The position numbers and the translations under genes are program-made. A stretch of 64,000 nucleotides of DNA. Source: Cryobacterium breve (GTDB lineage Bacteria; Actinomycetota; Actinomycetes; Actinomycetales; Microbacteriaceae). The stretch's first letter is position 1. Each line of letters begins with the position of its first letter. Under the pieces are notes generated by a model. That model did not search any database. It was not told the DNA's origin and was given only the letters and a program-made list of their open reading frames with translations. Positions 52,855 to 60,848 of this stretch are shown here, piece after piece. The stretch covers positions 1,054,001-1,118,000 of the forward strand of contig NZ_CP075584.1 of assembly GCF_027594785.1 (NCBI RefSeq), given 5' to 3'.

Positions 52855-55584
52855 ATGACCATTACGGACAAACCAGTCACTGAGTCACTTGCTAGCCAAA
52901 TCGACTCACTCGTTCAGGGAGCACAGCAGGCGCTCACCGAATACGCCGATTTCACACAAGAGCAGATCGACCACATCGTCAAAAAGGCCTCCGTCGCGGC
53001 CCTCAGCAAACATGCCGAGCTCGCCGTCCACGCAGTAGCCGAAACCGGTCGTGGTGTATTCGAGGACAAGGCCGTGAAGAACCTGTTCGCGTGCGAGCAC
53101 GTCACGAACTCGATGCAGAATCTTAAGACCGTCGGCATTATCAGCCGCGACGCAATTACCGGAATCACAGAAATCGCCGAGCCGGTCGGTGTTATCGCAG
53201 GTATCACCCCGGTGACCAACCCCACCTCGACTGCAATCTTCAAATCCCTTATCGCCATTAAGACCCGCAACCCGATCATCTTCGGCTTCCACCCGGGAGC
53301 GCAGCAGTCTTCCGTCGCAGCCGCCCGCATTGTGCGCGACGCGGCGATCGCCGCCGGCGCCCCCAAGAACTGCGTGCAGTGGATCGAAGTTCCTTCCCTC
53401 GAGGCCAGCACGCTCCTGATGAACCACCCCGGTGTTGCGACCATCCTCGCGACCGGTGGCAACGCCATGGTCCGCGCCGCGTACTCCTGCGGCAAGCCGG
53501 CCCTCGGCGTCGGCGCGGGCAACGTCCCGGCATTCATCGAGAAGAGCGCCAAGCTCAAGCGCGCCGTCAACGACGTCGTGCTCTCGAAGTCCTTCGACTA
53601 CGGCATGATCTGCGCATCCGAGCAGGCCGTCATCATCGAAGAGCCGCTCTACGCAGAGGCCCTCGTCGAATTCAAGAAGCTGCACGCGTACATCGTGACG
53701 CCCGCGGAGAAGACCCTCCTCGAAGAATTCATCTTCGGCGTCCAGGCCCACTCGGAGAACTGTGGCGGCGCCAAGCTGAACGCCTCCGTCGTCGGCAAGT
53801 CGCCGGTGTGGATCGCACAGCAGGCCGGCTTCACCGTTCCCGAAGACACCTCGATCATCATGGTCGAGGTCGGCAGCGTCGGACCGCAGGAACCGATGAC
53901 GCGCGAAAAGCTCGCCCCGGTGCTCGCCGTCCTGCACGCCAAGGATGCAGAAGAGGGCATCACGCTCTCCGAGCAGATGGTGGAATTCGACGGACTCGGC
54001 CACTCTGGCTCGATCCACAGCGAGAACCCCGCGATCATCGAGGAATTCGGTATCCGCGTCAAGGCCGTCCGGATCATCACCAACGCGCCGAGCTCGCTCG
54101 GTGGCATCGGTGACATCTACAACGCCTTCATCCCCTCGCTGACGCTCGGCTGCGGCTCGTACGGACACAACTCCGTCTCGAACAACGTGTCGGCCATCAA
54201 CCTCATCAACATCAAGCGGATCGGTCGAAGGAACAACAACTTGCAGTGGTTCAAGGTCCCCGCCAAGACGTACTTCGAGCCGAACGCCATCCGCTACCTG
54301 GCGGACATGCGCCACGTCGAGCGCGTCACGATCGTCACAGACGCGACCATGACGAAGCTCGGCTTCGTCGACAAGATCCTCGACGTGCTCAACCGCCGCG
54401 AGAACCGCGTCTCCCTCCAGATCATCGACAACGTGCTCCCCGAGCCCACCGTTGCCGCGGTCAAGAAGGGCGCAGAGGAAATGCGCGCCTTCAAGCCCGA
54501 CACGATCATCGCCCTCGGCGGCGGTTCGCCCATGGACGCCGCAAAGGTCATGTGGCTCCTGTACGAACACCCCGAAATCGAATTCGCCGACATGAAGGAA
54601 AAGTTCTTCGACGTGCGCAAGCGTGCGTTCAAGTTCCCCGACCTCGGCGAACTCGCCCAGCTCGTCTGCATCCCGACCACCTCGGGCACCGGTTCGGAAA
54701 TGACGCCGTTCGCGGTCATCACCGATGAGGTCTCCGGAGTCAAGTACCCGCTCGCGGACTACGCACTCCTTCCGAACGTCGCGATCATCGACCCCGCGCT
54801 CACCGCCGCAATGCCGTCCTTCCTCGTCGCCGACTCCGGCTTCGACGCTCTGACGCACGCGACAGAGGCCTATGTGTCGGTCTACGCGAACGACTTCACG
54901 GACGGCATGTGCCTGCACGCGATCAAGCTGATCTTCGAGAACATCGAGACCTCGGTCAACGGCACGCAGAACAGCACCGACGACAAGGTCATCAAGGCCC
55001 GCGAGAAGATGCACAACGCATCCTCGATCGCCGGCATGGCGTTCGGTAACGCGTTCCTCGGAATTTGTCACGCGATGGCCCACGTCACCGGCGCGCAGAT
55101 GCACCTCATCCACGGACGAGTGAACGCGACCTACCTGCCGCACGTGATCCGCTACAACGGCAAGATCCCGACCAAGCTGACCAGCTGGCCCAAGTACGAG
55201 ACCTACATCGCTCCCGAGCGCTTCCAGCAGATCGCGAAGCACCTGGGGCTGCCGGCCTCGACTCCTGAAGAGGGCATCGAGTCGTACGCGACCGCCGTTG
55301 AGAAGCTGCGCGACGCCGTGCACATCAAGCCGTCGTTCCAGGCCCAGGGTGTTGTGGAGGAAGACTTCATCGGTCGCCTCGACTCGCTCGCCATGGGTGC
55401 GTACGGCGACCAGTGCGCACCGGCCAACCCGCGGATGCCGATGCTCGCCGACATGAAGACCATCATGGAGGCCGCGTACTACGGCACCTCGTTCGAAGAG
55501 GTTCGCGCAGGTCGTTCGGCAGCAGCAGCTGCCGCCGAGTCCAACACGGACGCCAAGAAGCCGGCCCGCAAGGCAGGCAAGTAG
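52855..55584 (+). CDS. adhE: Bifunctional acetaldehyde-CoA/alcohol dehydrogenase
   Basis: This 909-residue fermentative enzyme reduces acetyl-CoA to ethanol in two steps. The N-terminal aldehyde dehydrogenase half has GVIAGITPVTNPTSTAIFK near residue 112 and the catalytic Cys in DYGMICASEQAV near 253. The C-terminal iron alcohol dehydrogenase half has ALGGGSPMDAAKVMW near 555 and metal ligands in SGFDALTHATEAYVS near 662 and HAMAHVTGAQMHLIHG near 740. A C-terminal tail from about 884 is Ala/Lys-rich, absent from E. coli AdhE. ATG 52855 has GAGG 7 nt upstream. It stands alone, with a strong terminator after it. Confidence 0.95.
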   Translation: MTITDKPVTESLASQIDSLVQGAQQALTEYADFTQEQIDHIVKKASVAALSKHAELAVHAVAETGRGVFEDKAVKNLFACEHVTNSMQNLKTVGIISRDAITGITEIAEPVGVIAGITPVTNPTSTAIFKSLIAIKTRNPIIFGFHPGAQQSSVAAARIVRDAAIAAGAPKNCVQWIEVPSLEASTLLMNHPGVATILATGGNAMVRAAYSCGKPALGVGAGNVPAFIEKSAKLKRAVNDVVLSKSFDYGMICASEQAVIIEEPLYAEALVEFKKLHAYIVTPAEKTLLEEFIFGVQAHSENCGGAKLNASVVGKSPVWIAQQAGFTVPEDTSIIMVEVGSVGPQEPMTREKLAPVLAVLHAKDAEEGITLSEQMVEFDGLGHSGSIHSENPAIIEEFGIRVKAVRIITNAPSSLGGIGDIYNAFIPSLTLGCGSYGHNSVSNNVSAINLINIKRIGRRNNNLQWFKVPAKTYFEPNAIRYLADMRHVERVTIVTDATMTKLGFVDKILDVLNRRENRVSLQIIDNVLPEPTVAAVKKGAEEMRAFKPDTIIALGGGSPMDAAKVMWLLYEHPEIEFADMKEKFFDVRKRAFKFPDLGELAQLVCIPTTSGTGSEMTPFAVITDEVSGVKYPLADYALLPNVAIIDPALTAAMPSFLVADSGFDALTHATEAYVSVYANDFTDGMCLHAIKLIFENIETSVNGTQNSTDDKVIKAREKMHNASSIAGMAFGNAFLGICHAMAHVTGAQMHLIHGRVNATYLPHVIRYNGKIPTKLTSWPKYETYIAPERFQQIAKHLGLPASTPEEGIESYATAVEKLRDAVHIKPSFQAQGVVEEDFIGRLDSLAMGAYGDQCAPANPRMPMLADMKTIMEAAYYGTSFEEVRAGRSAAAAAAESNTDAKKPARKAGK

Positions 55585-55607
55585 GTTCACCCGCTGAATC
55601 CGTACTG

Positions 55608-55651
55608 AAACAGGTTGGGCCCCGCACTCCGGTGCGGGGCCCAACCTGTTT
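55608..55651. terminator. Strong 20-bp intrinsic terminator after adhE
   Basis: A perfect 20-bp stem (55608-55627 with 55632-55651) with a TCCG loop ends in TTTCTT on the plus strand and has an AAA start that gives TTT on the minus strand. It lies between adhE (+) and the convergent tautomerase gene (-), so it probably works in both directions. Confidence 0.9.
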
Positions 55652-55701
55652 CTTCATGCTGACGCCGGGAACCGCCCGCCACTGGCGAACCGAGCCGGGT
55701 C

Positions 55702-56116
55702 TTACTCGGCTCCGCTCGCCGGAACGGCGATCTCCCCCGTCATGTACTGCGCCACGCCGAAACCGAACGACCAGTCCTCCGGTCCGCTCTCCACGTAGCC
55801 GATGAAGACATCGGTGCCGGCAACCCCGACCGCGGCCAGGCGTGCGTTGATACCGGCGTACAGGCTCCTGCTTCGCCTGGACGCTGCGGCCGCGCTGAGT
55901 GAAGATCTGGATCATCACGACCCCATCGCCGCGTTCGAAGCCCAGGCCGTCGTCCTGGGCGATGATGGAGCCGGTTTCGTGCTGGGTGACGATCTGGAAG
56001 CGGTCGCGGAGCGGAATTCCATAGGCTTCGACGATCGCTTCGTGGATGGCGTCGGCAATCAGGCGGACGTCGGTAGCGGTGCGGCCTCGGTTGAGGTCGA
56101 TGCGGACCAGGGGCAT
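55702..56116 (-). CDS. Tautomerase (4-oxalocrotonate tautomerase-like), one apparent frameshift
   Basis: The protein begins MPLVRIDLNRGRTATDVRLI; the Pro after the initiator Met is the catalytic base of the tautomerase superfamily. At 55861-55867 the coding strand reads GAGCCTG where GAGCTG is needed. Corrected, the second half continues LYAGINARLAAVGVAGTDVF and IGYVESGPEDWSFG, for about 137 residues, matching tautomerases of the MIF-like 'tautomerase_2' group. The substrate is unknown. AAGGAG lies 8 nt before ATG 56116. It lies 111 nt downstream of mmsA on the same strand. Confidence 0.85.
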
Positions 56117-56227
56117 GCTGTCTCCTTGCACAAATACGGGATTGTTCCCGCATCCATCCTCCCAGTCCGGCATTCCCGTACCCGGTACGGTTCTCTGCCA
56201 GCGCATTCCCCGGAGCGGACCCGGCTG

Positions 56228-57737
56228 CTATCGGTTCTGGGGGAAGCCCAGGTTGATGCCGCCGTGGCTCGGGTCGAGCCAGCGGCTGGTGATCGCCTTG
56301 CCACGGGTGAAGAAGTGCACGCCCTCTGCGCCGTGGGCCTTGGTGTCGCCGAAGAGCGAGTTCTTCCAGCCGCCGAAGGAGAAGTACGCGACCGGGACCG
56401 GGATCGGCACGTTGATGCCGATCATGCCCACCTCGATCTCGTTCTGGAACCGGCGCGCGGCCCCGCCGTCGTTGGTGAAGATCGCGGTGCCGTTGCCGAA
56501 AGCCCCCGCGTTGATCAGGGCGACGCCCTCCTCGTAGCTGTCGACCCGGACGATGCCGAGTACGGGGCCGAAGATCTCCTCGGTGTATGCCTTCGAGGTG
56601 ACGGGGAGGTGGTCGATCAGGGTCGGGCCGAGCCAGAACCCGTTCTGGTCTCCGTCGACCTCGATGCCGCGACCGTCGACGACGATCGTCGCGCCGTCAC
56701 CCGCTGCGATCTCGATGTAGCTCGCGACCTTGTCCCGGTGCACCTCGGTGATGAGCGGGCCCATGTCGCAGGAGCGACGGCCGTCGCCGACGGTCAGGGC
56801 CGTCATCCGGGAGACGATCTTCCCGACCAGCTCGTCGGCGACCGGTTCGACGGCGACGACGACGCTGATGGCCATGCACCGCTCTCCCCGCACTACCGAA
56901 GCCGGCATTGACCGCGGAGTCGGCGACGAGATCGAGGTCGGCGTCCGGGAGCACGAGCATGTGGTTCTTCGCGCCACCGAGGGCCTGCACGCGCTTGCCG
57001 TGCCGGGTGCCGGTCTCGTAGACGTACCGGGCGATCGGGGTCGATCCGACGAAGGAGATCGCCTTGACGTCGGGGTGCGTGAGCAGGCCGTCGACGGCCA
57101 CTTTGTCGCCGTGCAGGACCGTGAAGACTCCGTCGGGAAGACCGGACTCCTTCAGGAGCCTGGCGAGCCAGATCGCCGCGCTCGGGTCCTTCTCACTGGG
57201 CTTGAGGATCACCGTGTTGCCTGCGGCGATGGCGATCGGGAAGAACCACATCGGCACCATCGCCGGGAAGTTGAACGGGCTGATCACTCCGACGACGCCG
57301 AGGGCCTGCCTGGTGGAGTAGACGTCGACACCGGTGGCGACGTTCTCCGAATACTCGCCCTTGAGCAGGTGCGGGATACCGCAGGCGAACTCGACGACTT
57401 CGAGTCCCCTGGTGATCTCGCCGAGGGCGTCGGAGAGCACCTTGCCGTGCTCGCTCGTGAGAATCTCGGCCAGCTCACCCTTGCGGGCGTTGAGCAGTTC
57501 GCGGAAGGTGAAGATGATCGACTGCCGCTTCGCGATCGACAGGTCGCGCCAGGCGGGGAACGCGGCCTTGGCGGATGCGACCGCGGCCTCGATCTCGCCG
57601 GCGTCGGCGAGGGGGACGTTCTTCGTGACGGTGCCGAGGGCCGGGTCGAAGACCGGAGAGGTACGGCCGGACACGCCGGCGCGCTCGGCGCCATCGATCC
57701 AGTGCGGGACAACGGGTACTTCGCTCATGGCACTCAT
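56228..57737 (-). CDS. mmsA: CoA-acylating methylmalonate-semialdehyde dehydrogenase, one apparent frameshift
   Basis: This aldehyde-dehydrogenase superfamily enzyme converts methylmalonate semialdehyde to propionyl-CoA in valine or inositol breakdown. Diagnostic blocks are SPFNFPAMVPMWFFPIAIAAGNT near residue 150, FVGSTPIARYVY near 227 and catalytic Cys in SAGERCMAISVVVAV near 286 (the CMA context is typical of MmsA). Near 56898 the coding strand has four G where three are needed, splitting the gene right at the active site; corrected length is 502. The start is 57737 or 57728; AGAGAG lies just upstream. Confidence 0.9.
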
Positions 57738-57825
57738 CTCTCTCGGACGACGACGTCGGGGAACGCGTCGATTCTGACACAACCCGCCGGAATCCACGGG
57801 ATCGGGCAGGCCCTAGGCTGGAGCG

Positions 57826-58449
57826 GTGCAATTCTCCCTCTGGCTGGCCCTCGTCGGTGCGGGAGCTCTGATCAGTTTCACGCCCGGTGCTGGGGCGATC
57901 AACACCATGAGCAACGCCCTCAATTCCGGGTTCCGCCGCTCGATCTGGGGCATCCTCGGCCAGCAGGCTGCGCTCGTCGTACACATCACGATCGTTGCCC
58001 TCGGGGTGGGGCTGCTCGTCGCCAATTCGCCCGTCGCCTTCAACATCATCCGGTACGCGGGCGCCGCCTACCTCGTTTATCTGGGCATCCGGCAGTTCCT
58101 GGCCAGGCCGAGCCTGGACGCCGAGAGCGCCCAGGCGCTCCGGGACGAGCCACGCTGGTCGATGTTCCGTCGCGGCCTCTGGGTCAACCTGTTGAATCCG
58201 AAGGCGATCGTCTTCTTCCTCGCGTTCCTCCCCCAGTTCATCCGGCTCGATCGTCCCGTGCTGCCGCAGTACCTGATCGCTGCTGCCACGGTGATCGTGA
58301 TCGACGTGCTCGTGATGTGGCTCTTCTTCGCGGGGACGGCCCGGTCATTCCAGCGCTTCACGAGGGATGCGCGGGGTCAGCGGGTGCTGAACCGCATCTT
58401 CGGTGTTCTTTTCGTCGGCGTCGGCATTCTGCTCGCTGCCATCCACTGA
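57826..58449 (+). CDS. LysE/RhtB-family amino-acid exporter
   Basis: This 207-residue, six-helix exporter of the LysE/RhtB superfamily has the hallmark SFTPGAGAINTMSNALNSGFRRSIWGILGQ near residues 17-46 and a GLWVNLLNPKAIVFFLAFLPQF segment near 116. It exports an amino acid or related metabolite. TAGGCT lies 6 nt before GTG 57826 with no Shine-Dalgarno, indicating a leaderless mRNA. It is divergent from mmsA across 88 nt and convergent with the LCP gene. Confidence 0.92.
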   Translation: MQFSLWLALVGAGALISFTPGAGAINTMSNALNSGFRRSIWGILGQQAALVVHITIVALGVGLLVANSPVAFNIIRYAGAAYLVYLGIRQFLARPSLDAESAQALRDEPRWSMFRRGLWVNLLNPKAIVFFLAFLPQFIRLDRPVLPQYLIAAATVIVIDVLVMWLFFAGTARSFQRFTRDARGQRVLNRIFGVLFVGVGILLAAIH

Positions 58450-58507
58450 CCGGCCGACCACCGGCGGATTGCCGGGCTCACAGCGTGGCGCTCCACCGAG
58501 GGAGCCT

Positions 58508-59818
58508 CTAGTTGCCCTTGCTGCAGGTCTGCTCCGCAGCGGTTTGCCCTGTCACGCTCGCGGGCAACACCGCACCTGTCGGCATGGGCGTCGGCGCGGT
58601 TCCCAAAGGGGTTGCAGGAACTGACGCCGAGGGCGACGGGCTTCCCGATGCTGCCGGGACAGGTGCGGGCGTAGCGGACGCGTCGAGGACGGCCGCCCTG
58701 CCTGGCAGGCCGCTCAGGACGATGGGCTGATCCGCAACGAGCGCTGCATTCACCAGCTCGGCCCCGCTCGACTGCGGCACAACCCGGTCGACGTCCCGAG
58801 GGTCGGCAACCGTCGGGTACTGCAGGAACACCATGTTCGCCAGTCCCGTGTCCTTGAGTGCGAGGGCGATCTGGACCAGCGTCGTCGGATTCGTGAGCGT
58901 GTCTGACAGGACCATATTGCTCGTGGCTGCTTTCGCCAAGGAAAACAGTGTGACCGGGTTTCCCAGCACTCCGCCGCTCTCGACCTTCCGGGCCAGGGCG
59001 GCCATGAACACCTGCTGGTTGCTGATTCGGCCCAGGTCGCTGCCGTCGCCGACACCGTGCCGGCTCCGCAGGAATGAGAGGGCCTCGTCGCCGACAATGG
59101 TTCGTTGGCCGGCAGCCAGGTGCAGGGGCGGGTTGGTATTGAGATCGTTGATCGGCGACGCGATGCAGACCGTGACGCCACCGACGGCGTTGGACATCGC
59201 CGTGACGCCATTGAAGCTGATCTGCGCGGCGAAGGGGATCCGGAGCCCGGTGAGCTTTTCGATCGTCGAGACAACGCACGAGAGCCCGCCGCGCGCGAGG
59301 GTCGTGTTCATCATCACCCGACTCGACGCAGACGCTGTCGACCCGTCCGCTCTCGGGCACTCCGGAACAGGGATCATCAGGTCTCTGGGGAAACTGATCA
59401 CGCTCACGCTCTGGTGGTTCTCGGCGATGTGCAGCAGCATCGTGACGTCGTTGCTGCCGGCGCCGGAGCTTGCCTCCAGTTCCGCACTCGTTGCGTATGC
59501 CCCGCCCTGCCCCGTGCGGGTGTCCGTGCCGGTCAGGAGAAGGTTGACCCCACCGGTGATCGCGGCCACGTCCGCACCCGAAGCCGTCGTGCCTGGCGTA
59601 TCCGCGTTGTGGGCAAGGTGGATTCCGGGTTTCACGCTGCTGGCAACATCCCAGGCGGCTACCGCGACGACCGTGCCTGTGCTGACCGTGAGCACCACGA
59701 CGGCGAACGCAAGAAACCGTCCTATGGAGCGCACAGGACCGCGGCGGCCGAGCCGTCCATGCCGGACCGGCACACCGGCGCCGCGTTCATTTCTCCGCAA
59801 TTGTCCGTCGATTGCCAT
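58508..59818 (-). CDS. LytR-CpsA-Psr (LCP) glycopolymer ligase
   Basis: This 436-residue membrane protein has a basic N-terminus, one helix near residue 32 (RFLAFAVVVLTVSTGTVVAV) and an extracellular LCP domain. The domain is marked by LLTGTDTRTG near 90, SNDVTMLLHI, VISFPRDLMIPVPE near 140 and SFLRSRHGVGDGSDLGRISNQQ near 245, which hold the Arg and Asp residues for pyrophosphate binding. LCP proteins transfer teichoic-acid-like polymers from lipid carriers to peptidoglycan, so this may attach the product of the 25-33 kb cluster. The C-terminus is Pro/Ser/Thr-rich with a final Cys. Confidence 0.9.
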   Translation of the reverse strand: MAIDGQLRRNERGAGVPVRHGRLGRRGPVRSIGRFLAFAVVVLTVSTGTVVAVAAWDVASSVKPGIHLAHNADTPGTTASGADVAAITGGVNLLLTGTDTRTGQGGAYATSAELEASSGAGSNDVTMLLHIAENHQSVSVISFPRDLMIPVPECPRADGSTASASSRVMMNTTLARGGLSCVVSTIEKLTGLRIPFAAQISFNGVTAMSNAVGGVTVCIASPINDLNTNPPLHLAAGQRTIVGDEALSFLRSRHGVGDGSDLGRISNQQVFMAALARKVESGGVLGNPVTLFSLAKAATSNMVLSDTLTNPTTLVQIALALKDTGLANMVFLQYPTVADPRDVDRVVPQSSGAELVNAALVADQPIVLSGLPGRAAVLDASATPAPVPAASGSPSPSASVPATPLGTAPTPMPTGAVLPASVTGQTAAEQTCSKGN

Positions 59819-60015
59819 ACAGGGCCTGCCGTTCCCCACTTGGAATGACCGCCACTGTATGCACGGTGCATCGTGAGTGAGTCTAGCGAAACTCCTCGGC
59901 GTATCCGGCATTGACCGGTACGGTGATTGAAGTCACAGATTTGCCGGTCAAATACCCATTTTCGACCTACACCGACCTTCCGGCCTTGCCCGGCCAGAGG
60001 TCGGCACCGCGCGCG

Positions 60016-60543
60016 TCACCGCGCAGTCGCCGCAAGCAGAATGGTCAGGAAGATGCTGTTGGGGTCGAGGGCGTACCCGGCGAAGGGCGGGCATTCGCTG
60101 AAGCCGCTGCGCCGGTAGAGCCGGCGGGCCGGAGCGAAATAGTCCTGGGTTCCCGTCTCCAGGCTGACGCGTCCGATGCCCCGGTGGCTTGCGTCGTCGA
60201 GGATGTGCGAGAGGAGTCTGGCGGCCACTCCGCGGCCGCGCGCCTCCTGCGTTGTGCGCATGGACTTGAGCTCGGCGTGGTCAGTGGTCAGTTCCTTGAT
60301 GGCTCCGCAGCCGACAAGGGTGCGGCCCTCCCGCGCGGTCCAGAATCTGATCTCCGGGGCAGACAGGGCTTCGAGGTCGAGGGCGTGGACACTTTCCGCC
60401 GGCGAGGAGGCGAACATGTCCGCCAGGTGCTCAGTGAGCAGCCGATGGACGTCAGGTCGCGCGGGATCGTCCCTGTCGATTGTGAACATTCCGGCGCTCC
60501 CTGGCTCGGCAGGAGGCAGAGGCGGGATCAAGCGGCTGGTCAT
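60016..60543 (-). CDS. GNAT-family N-acetyltransferase
   Basis: This 175-residue acetyltransferase has the acetyl-CoA motif TQEARGRGVAARLLSHILDDA near residue 98 and a YRRSGFSECPPF ending typical of YkkB/ElaA-like GNATs acting on small amines. The substrate is unknown. TAGCCT lies 6 nt before ATG 60543, which supports that start over an in-frame ATG at 60489 and suggests a leaderless transcript. It lies just downstream of tRNA-fMet and its terminator on the same strand. Confidence 0.87.
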   Translation of the reverse strand: MTSRLIPPLPPAEPGSAGMFTIDRDDPARPDVHRLLTEHLADMFASSPAESVHALDLEALSAPEIRFWTAREGRTLVGCGAIKELTTDHAELKSMRTTQEARGRGVAARLLSHILDDASHRGIGRVSLETGTQDYFAPARRLYRRSGFSECPPFAGYALDPNSIFLTILLAATAR

Positions 60544-60576
60544 CCACCGAGGCTACCGGGCCCGGGCAAGAAAAAA

Positions 60577-60604
60577 GCCCCCGGAACCATATGGTTCCGG
60601 GGGC
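60577..60604 (-). terminator. Intrinsic terminator of the tRNA-fMet gene
   Basis: A perfect 28-nt palindrome (two 14-base arms centred on CATATG) is followed on the minus strand by TTTTTTCTT (60568-60576). It lies 6 nt past the mature 3' end of tRNA-fMet. Confidence 0.92.
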
Positions 60605-60609
60605 ATCTG

Positions 60610-60683
60610 TTGCGGGGGCAGGATTTGAACCTACGACCTCTGGGTTATGAGCCCAGCGAGCTACCGAACTGCTCCACCCCGCG
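60610..60683 (-). tRNA. Initiator tRNA-fMet (anticodon CAU)
   Basis: On the minus strand the gene reads CGCGGGGTGGAGCAG at its 5' end, has anticodon loop CTCATAA and a 3' end CCCCCGCAA. Position 1 is C and position 72 is A (an unpaired C-A), and the anticodon stem has three consecutive G-C pairs (GGG with CCC). Both are hallmarks of initiator tRNA. CCA is not encoded. Confidence 0.96.
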
Positions 60684-60781
60684 CTACAAGAAGTAGCTTA
60701 TCACAGCCTTGAGGCCCAGTCGAACCAGGCGGCGGCGTGCATGCTGCCCGGGTTCAGTCGCGGCTCGCGTGCGTTGTGCTT

Positions 60782-60829
60782 CACGCACTGACGGCCGGCT
60801 CCCGGAGGGGAGCCGGCCGTCAGTGCGTG
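60782..60829 (-). terminator. 22-bp hairpin after the UPF0182 gene
   Basis: The arms at 60782-60803 and 60808-60829 pair perfectly around a GGAG loop, 20 nt beyond the UPF0182 stop on the minus strand. No T tract follows. Nothing else is recognised between the tRNA and this hairpin. Confidence 0.75.
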
Positions 60830-60848
60830 CCGTTGGTGCCGGAGCCTG

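Noticed and set aside
52906..55644. A 912-codon open frame antisense to adhE
   Set aside because: It mirrors adhE in a GC-rich genome, has an Asp/Arg/Val/Gly-biased composition and no recognisable motif. AdhE on the other strand is unambiguous.
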